From an uncultured Muribaculaceae bacterium (GTDB lineage: Bacteria; Bacteroidota; Bacteroidia; Bacteroidales; Muribaculaceae), in the NCBI GenBank assembly GCA_910585755.1, contig CAJUFH010000015.1, positions 1 to 57,817 of the forward strand: 57,817 nt of DNA. The letters run 5' to 3'. A program made the position numbers and the translations under genes. The notes beneath the pieces are model-generated. The model was not told where the DNA came from. It worked only from the letters and a program-made list of their open reading frames with translations, and searched no databases. This document shows, piece after piece, positions 42,998 to 51,791 of the stretch (positions are counted from its first letter, which is position 1; each line of letters opens with the position of its first letter).

Positions 42998-45100
42998 TCA
43001 GTCTTCAAGAGCTTTATGGTAGGCGTTAATTTGGTTGCGGTCACGGGCAGCGAAGTCAATGCCGCGTGCTGCTGCGGCATATTGGTCGTAGCCGGCAGAA
43101 ATTTTGTCTATTGCCTTTTGCAAATCCTCGCTGGAATTGTGACGGAACGTAAGTCCAGCCCCGGTAGCGAGCACCATATCAGGTCCTGCTCCCACCCTGT
43201 CGCTGACGATGCATGGTAAGCCTCTGTACAACGCTTCTTCTACGACTAAGCCCCAAGGCTCTGAATAAGAGGGTAGTATGAATATATCGTGTCTTTCGTA
43301 GATTTCGGAGAGATTTTCATTAGCGATAAATCCTGTGAAGCGGATATTGGAGGCAGCTATAGCTTTAAGGGCGGCTTCATCTTCACCTCCTCCGACAATG
43401 GTCAGCGGCAAACCGTTGCGGTTAAAGCAGTCAATCAAAACCGGCAGGTTCTTTACCGCGGTAAGGCGCCCTACGTATAGGAAACGGAGCGGGGATTGAG
43501 GTGAATGGTATTCAACGCCCTCTTTGCGGAATATACCTACAGAGCCGGTGATATATTGCGGTCCCTTGAGCTTCAGTTTGTCGAGGAGGCGCTTATGGGG
43601 CGTGCCGCTCGGAAATGAGCCTGACATACGCCCGATTATCCTGCGTTTAATCCAGCCTCGTAAACCGTCTGTGCGTACTTCAAAGTCAGTTGATTCACAA
43701 ACTACCATATTTTTACGGCGGTTCGATTTAAAAGCGAACAGATTATACTCGGGAACGCACCAGCCCGAAAAAAGCACTTTCTTATGTCGAATTGACCGCA
43801 TCAGACGACGCAGAGCCTTGTAGGTCTTTATCTTGTCGCGGTCCTGGTATTTTCCATCGGAAATGAATACCCAGTCAAAGCCCCAGTAACCGCGATCCTC
43901 TTCCTTAAGCAGACAGTTTACCGCTTCTGAACCGTAGCCGAGGAGCACCATCAGGATTTTCCTTCCTTCGGCGGCAAGTCGGCGGCATAGTTCCAGCTTG
44001 TAAAAGCTCGGAGTATTGGTAAGATAGACGTAATCGTATGGCTTCTCAATCTGTTCGATTGTGTCGCGCCATACCTCGGTGGAGAATCTTCGGCTCACTT
44101 CACCTGACTGATTTATGTAATTCGCAAGTTTTTCCTTGGGTAGCGATGCGACGCGCCTTATTTCGTCAGCCATTCCTTCAACTGTCGACGGAATCAGGAA
44201 ATAATGTATTCCGTCAATCTGCGGATATGATATAGTGGATATTATGGCCCGATTGTGAAGTAACGCTTCAATTATTTTTGATGGGAAATTGCAACGGTTT
44301 TCGAGATATTCGGGATCGCGCGTCGAAAGGAGGAAAGTAGAGCTGTGGAGCAAGCGGGTATATTCTTCAGCAGAGACTTTGCCATGGAAAGTGACGTTCG
44401 GATGTTTTTCTGCCAATGAGGCTATCCGTTCAGGATTATCCGAGACACCGGTTACGTTAAGTGTGGCTTCTGGTACAAGGCCGAACGCTTCGATTACTTT
44501 TGATACCTGCGAGATGTTTTCGCCAAGAACCCCTGAGAGGAGGAATGTCGGGGTTGGTTTATCAATGTGGGAATAAGTGACGCCTGATGGCGGAACTACT
44601 CCGGGAAGACAGCGGAAATTGTGCTTGGCGATACGTTCGTAAGTTGTCAGGCCGATGCGTCCTGATGCGGAGTTGTAAGCCCTCATCACCCTTTTTTCGT
44701 CAGACTGTCCGGGGGTGAAGTCAAGCACAATCGGATAAACCGATACTGATGGTTTGAACCAGCCGAGCAGCCTGACGAGGAAATAATTCAGGTTTGTCAC
44801 GTTGTAAAGCCAGAGTTCGCTTCCTTTGGGGATGCGCCGCAACAGCGATACTTGTTCCATGAGCGGGCCGAGCGCCCGGAAACGCCCGGGAAGTCGGCGA
44901 AGCTGCGATGCCATGGATGTGAACAATCCGCATGACGCGTTTTTAGCGTCCTCATAACAGACCATCGGAGGGAGTATCGTATAAGCCGCATCGAATATTT
45001 TCCCTCGCAACAGATTGCAGGAAAAATGGCTTGCGGCAATGCTGACACCTTCGGGAATCTCGCGGGTGTCGGGCGACATATGTCCTAAAAAAACGCGCAT
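42998..45100 (-). CDS. Tandem double glycosyltransferase (two GT4 units)
   Basis: A 700-residue cytosolic protein with two GT-B units in one chain. Unit one (about 1-350) has FLLSGVLGENISQVSKVIEAFG and S-T-R-D-P-E-Y-L-E-N then F-P-S-K-I-I-E-A-L-L. Unit two (about 355-700) restarts at YDYVYLTNTPSFYKLEL and has the clear GT4 core FLYVGRLTAVKNLPVLIDC and SYSEPWGLVVEEALYRG (E-x7-E type). The join has no stop or repeat, so it is a real fusion. It may add two sugars in turn. It lies 7 bases after the flippase gene. Confidence 0.85.
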   Translation of the reverse strand: MRVFLGHMSPDTREIPEGVSIAASHFSCNLLRGKIFDAAYTILPPMVCYEDAKNASCGLFTSMASQLRRLPGRFRALGPLMEQVSLLRRIPKGSELWLYNVTNLNYFLVRLLGWFKPSVSVYPIVLDFTPGQSDEKRVMRAYNSASGRIGLTTYERIAKHNFRCLPGVVPPSGVTYSHIDKPTPTFLLSGVLGENISQVSKVIEAFGLVPEATLNVTGVSDNPERIASLAEKHPNVTFHGKVSAEEYTRLLHSSTFLLSTRDPEYLENRCNFPSKIIEALLHNRAIISTISYPQIDGIHYFLIPSTVEGMADEIRRVASLPKEKLANYINQSGEVSRRFSTEVWRDTIEQIEKPYDYVYLTNTPSFYKLELCRRLAAEGRKILMVLLGYGSEAVNCLLKEEDRGYWGFDWVFISDGKYQDRDKIKTYKALRRLMRSIRHKKVLFSGWCVPEYNLFAFKSNRRKNMVVCESTDFEVRTDGLRGWIKRRIIGRMSGSFPSGTPHKRLLDKLKLKGPQYITGSVGIFRKEGVEYHSPQSPLRFLYVGRLTAVKNLPVLIDCFNRNGLPLTIVGGGEDEAALKAIAASNIRFTGFIANENLSEIYERHDIFILPSYSEPWGLVVEEALYRGLPCIVSDRVGAGPDMVLATGAGLTFRHNSSEDLQKAIDKISAGYDQYAAAARGIDFAARDRNQINAYHKALED

Positions 45101-45107
45101 AGGAGGA

Positions 45108-46538
45108 TTATTTCAATATCAGCGTGACGAGATCGCGCAAATCGCGGGAACGGAACGCGAGGGCGAGCCCCAGGTAGACGAGGATTCCGGCAATGATGCC
45201 GAGAACGACACGAACGGCGCTATCCTCAGAGGGGAGAACATACAGCAGCAATAATATCGCTCCATACATGGCGGCTGAAAACAGCAGGCTTGGCAATACG
45301 GCTTTCGCCTGTACAAGAAGCCCGAGCCCGATTCGGCGGCCGCCTCCGATAATCGCTATAAGCAGACTGACAGCGGCTGTCACCACGAGCCCGCAGCAAA
45401 CGGCCGACAATCCGAACGGCAGCATTACGATAAGCATAAGAATCCCGACGCTTTTGCTCGCGAGCTGCAAACGCAGGTATCGTTTTGAGTCGCCGAGGAC
45501 CTCGAGAACCATCAGGTTGACCGAAATCAGCGGGAAAAGCATCATCGCAATCGCCAGGATACGCAGCAACATAGCCGCATATAGCCACTGATTGCCCAAC
45601 AGGAGTTCGATGAATGGCACTGCAATGGCCGAGAGGCCGGCCATCAGCGGGAATATGATGAACGCGTAGTATCGGATATGGCGAGAGAACGCTCCGGCAA
45701 GCCTATCCGGCTCATCCCGAAGGGAGCAGAGCGCCGGGAAAGTCGCCCGCTTGACTATCCGGGTGACATTGGTCGAGGCAAACTCTCCGAGCTGGTCTGC
45801 ACGGGTGTAGCAGCCGAGGCTATAAGCCGTGAACACCTTGCCGATTGTCATCATATAGACATTGTTGTAGAAAGTCTCAAAAATATCGCTCGCCATTATT
45901 CTTGAACCGAAGCCGAATAGACGGCTGAACGATTCTTTCGCAAATCTCATTCTCGGCCTCCATGGCGACAAAATCCACAGTGCTATGCCTGTTACCACAT
46001 GGTTTGTAAGCTGTAACCCCGCAATTGCCCAAACTCCGTAACCGGCATATGCCATCCATACGCCGACGACACCCGAAGAGAGCGCTCCGGCTAAAGTCGT
46101 CTTGGCCTGGGTCTTGAAATCGATGTGCGCAGTCAGTATGGCGCGGTGGACTACCAGGGTTGAGTTGATTAGCACACTAAGGCTTAGCACACGGGCGAGG
46201 TCAGTCAGCTTCGGCTCGCCGTAAAATTCAGCAATCCACGGTGCGGTGACATATAGGGCGAGATAGAGAATCCCCCCTACTCCGATATTAAACAAGAAGG
46301 CGGTTGACACGTCTTCTTCGGTATGCTTTCCGAGGCGGATAATCGCTTGGGAAAAACCGCCGTCGGCGATCAACTGCCCTATCGTGATGAATATCGCAAG
46401 CATCCCGACGAGACCGTAGTCCGTCGGAGTCAGTAGGCGCGCCATCACCACCAGGGTTGCGAACTGCACGCCCTGCACTGATAGCCTCTCCACGGCGCTC
46501 CACGCCGCCCCCTTCACTGTCCGCCTCGCATCAAACAC
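45108..46538 (-). CDS. Wzx-type polysaccharide flippase (WzxC-like)
   Basis: A 476-residue protein of the MOP/PST family with about fourteen transmembrane segments. The start G-A-A-W-S-A-V-E-R-L-S-V-Q-G-V-Q-F and the early M-A-R-L-L-T-P-T-D-Y-G-L-V-G-M-L are typical of WzxC. It moves lipid-linked repeat units across the inner membrane. It is the first gene of the distal, more GC-rich module. Its start overlaps the end of an AT-rich acyltransferase gene by 8 bases, where base composition changes sharply. Confidence 0.9.
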   Translation of the reverse strand: MFDARRTVKGAAWSAVERLSVQGVQFATLVVMARLLTPTDYGLVGMLAIFITIGQLIADGGFSQAIIRLGKHTEEDVSTAFLFNIGVGGILYLALYVTAPWIAEFYGEPKLTDLARVLSLSVLINSTLVVHRAILTAHIDFKTQAKTTLAGALSSGVVGVWMAYAGYGVWAIAGLQLTNHVVTGIALWILSPWRPRMRFAKESFSRLFGFGSRIMASDIFETFYNNVYMMTIGKVFTAYSLGCYTRADQLGEFASTNVTRIVKRATFPALCSLRDEPDRLAGAFSRHIRYYAFIIFPLMAGLSAIAVPFIELLLGNQWLYAAMLLRILAIAMMLFPLISVNLMVLEVLGDSKRYLRLQLASKSVGILMLIVMLPFGLSAVCCGLVVTAAVSLLIAIIGGGRRIGLGLLVQAKAVLPSLLFSAAMYGAILLLLYVLPSEDSAVRVVLGIIAGILVYLGLALAFRSRDLRDLVTLILK

Positions 46539-47511
46539 GGTTAATTTGGATTTTCGAAATCCTTGCGTTAAGCAGGCTAAATAGTTTTGCGACTAAATAG
46601 GACGCAATGATTAATATCACTGCGTAGGCCAACGAGCCGTTAACCATACCGTAAAATGGGAAATGGACGAGATATAGTTCGTAGGATATTGCTCCCGTAA
46701 ACAGCAGGAATCTGCTTTTATGGATGATTGGTATCAGCCAGACAAATGACATTACGGATAAAGCGTAGGGCAGTTTTATGAATAATTGTATTATATTATA
46801 TATCCAGTCATTAATGTGTACACGTATTTCGGGCATCTGTTTTATGCCTAAGAAAACTGTAGCAATGACGAAGGAAATAATTCCGAGACGAATTATTTGT
46901 TTGTTAGTTAATCTGGATAATCGTTCGACATAGACGCTTGTGACAACACCCATAATGAATGATAATGATTGTTCCGCCTCAAGATTTGGGAGATAAAAGA
47001 GTGATACAAGAGCACAAGCGCTCATTATCATCAGCCTGTATTTGAATGCGAATTTTGTTGAAAGCCAAAAGACAATGTACCATTTGAACAGATACCCGAT
47101 GTACCAATAGCTCGTTTTTATTCCGAATATGTCAAGTAAATAATTCTGCCATGACATATTGTCTTTTACCATGGCAATTATGGAAATAACAATAAAGTAG
47201 GGAATAAAAACACGTCGAATCTTTTTCTGCCAATACCTTGTCAGACCGGATTTTTTCCAAGATTCGTTCAGTCCGAATCCGGACAGAAATAGGAATAGTG
47301 ACACTCCGATTCCGCCGAAAGGCGTAAATGCAACTGTCCCCATTGTTCCTGAAATGTGTCCAGTCATAATCAAAATGATAGCGATTCCTCTCAAACAATT
47401 TGTATAATTAAGAGAAAACACCCCCCCCGTTGAGATGTTTTCAGAATGTCTGTCTAATCCAATACAGACACATATAGCGAGCGCGACAAGTAAAATGAGT
47501 GTATATGCCAT
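46531..47511 (-). CDS. Acyltransferase family 3, with G8 tract
   Basis: A 326-residue integral membrane O-acyltransferase (OafA/WecH-like). The signature N-Y-T-N-C-L-R-G-I-A-I-I-L-I-M-T-G-H (about 36-53) has the conserved Arg and His; about ten helices follow. It probably acetylates a sugar of the surface polysaccharide. Residues 28-31 are coded by a run of eight G (47421-47428 on this strand), early in the gene, where slippage would switch it off. It is AT-rich compared with the flanking housekeeping genes. Confidence 0.85.
   Translation of the reverse strand: MAYTLILLVALAICVCIGLDRHSENISTGGVFSLNYTNCLRGIAIILIMTGHISGTMGTVAFTPFGGIGVSLFLFLSGFGLNESWKKSGLTRYWQKKIRRVFIPYFIVISIIAMVKDNMSWQNYLLDIFGIKTSYWYIGYLFKWYIVFWLSTKFAFKYRLMIMSACALVSLFYLPNLEAEQSLSFIMGVVTSVYVERLSRLTNKQIIRLGIISFVIATVFLGIKQMPEIRVHINDWIYNIIQLFIKLPYALSVMSFVWLIPIIHKSRFLLFTGAISYELYLVHFPFYGMVNGSLAYAVILIIASYLVAKLFSLLNARISKIQINRV
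47421..47428 (-). repeat. G8 homopolymer in acyltransferase gene
   Basis: Eight C on the plus strand (eight G in the coding strand) at codons 28-31 of the gene starting at 47511. A contingency-tract candidate. Confidence 0.6.
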
Positions 47512-47515
47512 ATTA

Positions 47516-48505
47516 TTAGATTACCTCCTGTTTAGCGAATTTACCTTCAATAATATGTCTTAATTTCACTACGGCAATTAAGGCTACGATCATCAACATA
47601 TACTTTGCAATAGCTGGCAACGGATAGTAGTAATTAATCGACATAATTATGACCTGTGATAGAGCCATTATCTCGTAGGTATTTCTGCCGATAGAGCCGA
47701 TGAATTTTGATACCCTTGCGAAATGATTCGCTAATAGAATAGATGAGGTAATTACCGTCGAACATCCTCCAACTATGCCTATAAGAATGGGTATAATCGG
47801 AATAATGTGGTTGGAGCACATATCCAAACGAAAATATTGAGAAACTATCAATGAGGGTATAGCTCCTCCCAAAGCTGCGATTGTCAGCATTTTGGTATTT
47901 GGGCAAGAAAGAAAATGTTTGATTTCACGCTGAAATTTTCTGATAAAAACCATTAGTGAAGTAGCAAAAGGAGTTACAGACATAGCCCATGGTAGATTGA
48001 AATTGGAGTGGGAGAGAATGAGGCTAACAAATAAAAGGATTGCGGAAACTAAATAGGCATATTTGATGTTGATGCAACGACATATTGTGAGAGATATAAA
48101 GAAAACAGGAATGAACCATAAAGCAATTCCGCCCCATCCTGTCCGTAAAATGTGTACTGCGTAGTCGGGGTAGGTAAAACCTAAAATGGGAGCAAGAATC
48201 CCCCAGTTTATGATAGAATAGACAACAAAAGGAATAAGCAATAATTTTACTTTTCGAATGATGAAACTATAAATAGTTCCTTTGTCCCATGATGTGAATA
48301 AGGCAGAAATTATGAAGAAAAACGGCATATGAAATGACCATATCCAATTAGATAACCAACCGGGTATGGATGTATGTCCTATAACCATCAAGGTTATGAC
48401 AATTCCCTTTGAGACATCTGTCCACAGTATGTGCCTTTTATTTTGCACAAAATAATCGCGATATTCAATGTCTTTTCGATGAAGAACGCACATATCCCGG
48501 GTCAA
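47516..48505 (-). CDS. Acyltransferase family 3
   Basis: A 329-residue membrane acyltransferase. Motif: W-T-D-V-S-K-G-I-V-I-T-L-M-V-I-G-H with the catalytic-type His, then S-F-H-M-P-F-F-F-I-I-S-A, the usual second signature of the family. About ten helices. The ATG at 48505 overlaps the upstream polymerase gene by 41 bases; a GTG at 48448 just after that stop would start directly before the conserved part and is a serious alternative. It lies four bases before the next acyltransferase gene. Confidence 0.85.
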   Translation of the reverse strand: MTRDMCVLHRKDIEYRDYFVQNKRHILWTDVSKGIVITLMVIGHTSIPGWLSNWIWSFHMPFFFIISALFTSWDKGTIYSFIIRKVKLLLIPFVVYSIINWGILAPILGFTYPDYAVHILRTGWGGIALWFIPVFFISLTICRCINIKYAYLVSAILLFVSLILSHSNFNLPWAMSVTPFATSLMVFIRKFQREIKHFLSCPNTKMLTIAALGGAIPSLIVSQYFRLDMCSNHIIPIIPILIGIVGGCSTVITSSILLANHFARVSKFIGSIGRNTYEIMALSQVIIMSINYYYPLPAIAKYMLMIVALIAVVKLRHIIEGKFAKQEVI

Positions 48506-49748
48506 AATATTGACGGCAGATAAACATTCCTAATGCAATATACATAATAGCTTGCGTGGTTTGGTGTTGTCCGTTAGGCGAGATGTAGCATGTAAACAAA
48601 AACGCCCCTGTCAGAATACATATAAGGATTTGAAAAAAATTCCATCGGTGCAACCTCCTAAGAATATATATGGCTGGATAACATAGGAGGATTACTCCAA
48701 CGATACCACATTCGCTCAAACGAGCAAAGAATGAATTCTCATAATGAGATCCGGTGAGTTCCCCCGGCTGAGCCTTTTGCCCTTGAACCAGTGCGACAGC
48801 TTTTCCAAAAACGAAAATACTAATATCATCGACAACTGTCTCATGCCATCCTCTTATCCAAGACTTGCTTCTGGGATCTTCGCGGATACTTTCATTTGAG
48901 TAACGGTCTGAGTATATATCTTCTTTTAATAGAAAAGACGTAATCGTTGGTACAAATATTATGGCTAATAGTACACCAAGTGCTATATGTGCTTTTGTGT
49001 CTCGTACTTTAGTTATATAGTATGCCAATCCGCCTATAAACATAACTCCAAGAACAGCAAGAATCTGCCTGCTGCCAGTAAACCAGCATCCAACAAGAAA
49101 TGATGCGCAAATTAATAAATAGGATAATTTGGCTGCGAACTTCTTGGCAAGGTGCATTCGCATAAGTCCGCAAAACATGCAGAAGGAGTAAAAGACGCCA
49201 AATGTAGTGGGTGCCTCAGATAGAAAACAGAAACGTCCTGATTCTAATAACCCTTCAGCTTCCTTTGAATCCCGAATCAGAAACTTTTCTGTAAAGAAAC
49301 CTCCTGACATATAATCAAGTACAAGCCCTATCGAAAGGAATAGTCCGAAAAATGTGAAAATGGAATAGAACGTATTCAAGCGGCACACGTTGAATCGCGA
49401 TATTAGAAAGGGCAAGAGAATAAATGGTAAACCGGCGAAATACAGCCAAAAAGCATAAGCGATGCGTAGTGTGTTAAAGTTATAACTCCAGATCGTTATA
49501 AAAGAAAGGATTAATATGGCAAAAGCTAATCGGCCTTCAACATTGAAAACCTTGTTAAGTGGTTTTAAGTGGATGGAAGGAACAGTAAAGTAGCATAAAA
49601 CCAATCCAATAATCCATATAAGTTGACGCCACATTACGAGAGGAGTTCCGCTGAACAGCCAGCCGAAAAAGCTTCCATTGAACAGCATAAAAATGCTGAT
49701 GAGGAAGAATGATATCAGCAGTCTTACACGAGTTTTAGAACCCAGCAT
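48465..49748 (-). CDS. Wzy-like polysaccharide polymerase
   Basis: A 427-residue membrane protein with about eleven hydrophobic segments and a large external loop holding R-D-P-R-S-K-S-W-I-R-G-W and then G-S-H-Y-E-N-S-F-F-A-R-L-S-E-C-G-I-V-G. That arrangement is common in O-antigen polymerases, though sequence identity within the family is low. It is the polymerase of the proximal AT-rich module. The start overlaps the upstream GT2 gene by 25 bases. Confidence 0.8.
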   Translation of the reverse strand: MLGSKTRVRLLISFFLISIFMLFNGSFFGWLFSGTPLVMWRQLIWIIGLVLCYFTVPSIHLKPLNKVFNVEGRLAFAILILSFITIWSYNFNTLRIAYAFWLYFAGLPFILLPFLISRFNVCRLNTFYSIFTFFGLFLSIGLVLDYMSGGFFTEKFLIRDSKEAEGLLESGRFCFLSEAPTTFGVFYSFCMFCGLMRMHLAKKFAAKLSYLLICASFLVGCWFTGSRQILAVLGVMFIGGLAYYITKVRDTKAHIALGVLLAIIFVPTITSFLLKEDIYSDRYSNESIREDPRSKSWIRGWHETVVDDISIFVFGKAVALVQGQKAQPGELTGSHYENSFFARLSECGIVGVILLCYPAIYILRRLHRWNFFQILICILTGAFLFTCYISPNGQHQTTQAIMYIALGMFICRQYFDPGYVRSSSKRH

Positions 49749-50689
49749 AATAATTTCGGATCAAAAATTAGTAATAACAGCCTGATTTGGCTTTTGATGC
49801 GCCAGCGGGATTTGAAAAAGATTTTGGAAAGGCGTATTTTCATTGATGGCCTGCGGAAGAATGACATCACCGTAGCTCGGTGTTGCTGGTTTTCGAATGC
49901 GCCAATCATCTGAAACACATATGTGTTGGAAACCAGGTGAGTGATATCCTTGTTGGTCATCCCGTATTTATTCAGAATATATTCATTCCCCGTCACTACG
50001 CCATTGAAATTCCGCATAGTCTTCGACGCCGTTATAGATCCAGTCCTGTTCTGCCTATAATAATAAATGTTTCGGTTAACATATCTAACGAACAGACAAT
50101 GCATCATTACGTCTACATAAAATGGATTATCTTCATGATAAATTCCCTCGACGAAACGCAAATTATTGTCACGCAGAAGCTTGGCAGGGTATAGTTTTTT
50201 TGGGGCTGGGATTTCCTGGAATTGGGAACGGCCAAGTGTCAATCTCAGGAATTGCAGCGGGTTGTAAACGCCTTCATTTATTCCGCATCCTTTCAATTCA
50301 TTGTCTTCTTCCGAATACCAATAATTGAGAGGGAACTGAAGGATAGTGTCAGGTTTGGCAAGTGGTAAAAGAATCGCCAAAGCTTCTGATGAGAGCCAAT
50401 CGTCGCCGTCGAGAAACAATATATACTCTCCCTTAGCGCGATCCATCCCGTTGTTCCTTGCGTTTGACAGGCCGCCATTGGGCTGGTTTAAAATCCTTAC
50501 GTTACTTATTCCTTCATATTTTTGAATATAATCAAAAGTGTTGTCCGTTGATCCGTCGTTAACTACGATTATTTCGAAATCATCCTGTGAGATGTCTTTT
50601 TGACCGAGACAGGATTCAATCGCTTCTGAGATTAATGAGCCAACGTTGTATGCGGGGATTATGATTGAAATAATTGGGCGATTTCTCAT
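49724..50689 (-). CDS. Glycosyltransferase family 2
   Basis: A 321-residue GT-A enzyme. It shows ISIIIPAYNVGSLISEAIES, IIVVNDGSTDNT, NGGLSNARNNGMDRAKGEY and the D-x-D-type LFLDGDDWL. The C-terminal part is basic with amphipathic helices. It belongs to the proximal module; the donor sugar is unknown. The upstream acyltransferase gene ends 8 bases before its start. Confidence 0.92.
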   Translation of the reverse strand: MRNRPIISIIIPAYNVGSLISEAIESCLGQKDISQDDFEIIVVNDGSTDNTFDYIQKYEGISNVRILNQPNGGLSNARNNGMDRAKGEYILFLDGDDWLSSEALAILLPLAKPDTILQFPLNYWYSEEDNELKGCGINEGVYNPLQFLRLTLGRSQFQEIPAPKKLYPAKLLRDNNLRFVEGIYHEDNPFYVDVMMHCLFVRYVNRNIYYYRQNRTGSITASKTMRNFNGVVTGNEYILNKYGMTNKDITHLVSNTYVFQMIGAFENQQHRATVMSFFRRPSMKIRLSKIFFKSRWRIKSQIRLLLLIFDPKLLCWVLKLV

Positions 50690-50697
50690 AATGACAA

Positions 50698-51786
50698 TTA
50701 CTTAATGAATTTTGATGCTATTGCCTCAGACCATACGCCAAGACGATGGCTTATGCGTTCGATGCTGCTGGTTGCCAGTATTTTTTCCCAAATTAGAATC
50801 CGGATTCTATCTATTGCGAAGCAAATCAAATAAGTTCCAGACACGAGTAATATCAGATACGCAATATTTGCAATAGGCGAACTTAATTCCCATATTTGTC
50901 TTGCAAATCCATGGTAATATGGTCGTATAAGCGGATTTTCATGTATAAGATAAACAGAGAAAGCTGAAGACGCCAGGATGTTTATCACTTTATTTGAAAT
51001 GGTGAATTGAGAAAATATAAATATGAAGCAGATGGCTATTGTAATATTGACTGGTGACGCATAGGAAATAACATAGCTCCCTAACAAACCGCAGACCTTT
51101 TCATTCGTAACGAAAAGGTCTATTGAGAAGATTACGCTTCCCAACAATACGATAAAGCCCAACAATTTGGCGAGAGAGACACCCGGCCTTTTGACTGGCC
51201 GATAATTATCATATTCATTTCTAAGTATGCGTCCAATAGTATACAATATCAGAAAAGATATTGCTGAATATCCATGATTATAATCTTTCCAGACAGGAAA
51301 TATCCAGCCAAATATTATTTGAAATATTGTTAATATGATAACAAAAAGAATTGATTTTTGTTTATTCTCTGAGATATATTCATTAATGGGGGGGGTAAAA
51401 ATTACCATTATTAAATAGCAGGCGGTAAACCAGTCATGGTTGCCAGGTATAAGGTCATACAAAATAGTGTAAGCGGATACACTTGTTATAAGCATAAAGC
51501 ATATCCCTATAAGTACCCGATAGAAAACTACCTGAAATAGTATCCCGGTTATTCGTTTAACATTTAGTGTTATGCCGAACCAACCGGAAATGAGTACAAA
51601 GATATTCACGCCCTGAACGCCGAATAGGCCAAGTTCACACCTAAGCCATCCTTGAAATGGAGAAGAAGCACATATATCATGGGTTGGATATCCTTTGAAT
51701 GTTGCCGTGGTAGCATGCACAAAGAGAACCATAACCATAGCTATGATCCTCAGAAGTTCGAAGTTAGATTGCCTGGTCTTCCCCAT
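50698..51786 (-). CDS. Acyltransferase family 3, with C8 tract
   Basis: A 362-residue membrane O-acyltransferase. The start S-N-F-E-L-L-R-I-I-A-M-V-M-V-L-F-V-H-A (7-25) has the conserved Arg and His, then F-G-V-Q-G-V-N-I-F-V-L-I-S-G-W-F-G. About ten helices. Codons for T-P-P-I (131-134) contain eight C in a row (51388-51395). It is the third acyltransferase of the proximal module and probably adds an acetyl or similar group to the repeat unit. Confidence 0.88.
   Translation of the reverse strand: MGKTRQSNFELLRIIAMVMVLFVHATTATFKGYPTHDICASSPFQGWLRCELGLFGVQGVNIFVLISGWFGITLNVKRITGILFQVVFYRVLIGICFMLITSVSAYTILYDLIPGNHDWFTACYLIMVIFTPPINEYISENKQKSILFVIILTIFQIIFGWIFPVWKDYNHGYSAISFLILYTIGRILRNEYDNYRPVKRPGVSLAKLLGFIVLLGSVIFSIDLFVTNEKVCGLLGSYVISYASPVNITIAICFIFIFSQFTISNKVINILASSAFSVYLIHENPLIRPYYHGFARQIWELSSPIANIAYLILLVSGTYLICFAIDRIRILIWEKILATSSIERISHRLGVWSEAIASKFIK
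51388..51395 (-). repeat. C8 homopolymer in acyltransferase gene
   Basis: Eight G on the plus strand (eight C in the coding strand) at codons 131-134 of the gene starting at 51786. A contingency-tract candidate. Confidence 0.55.
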
Positions 51787-51791
51787 TATGC

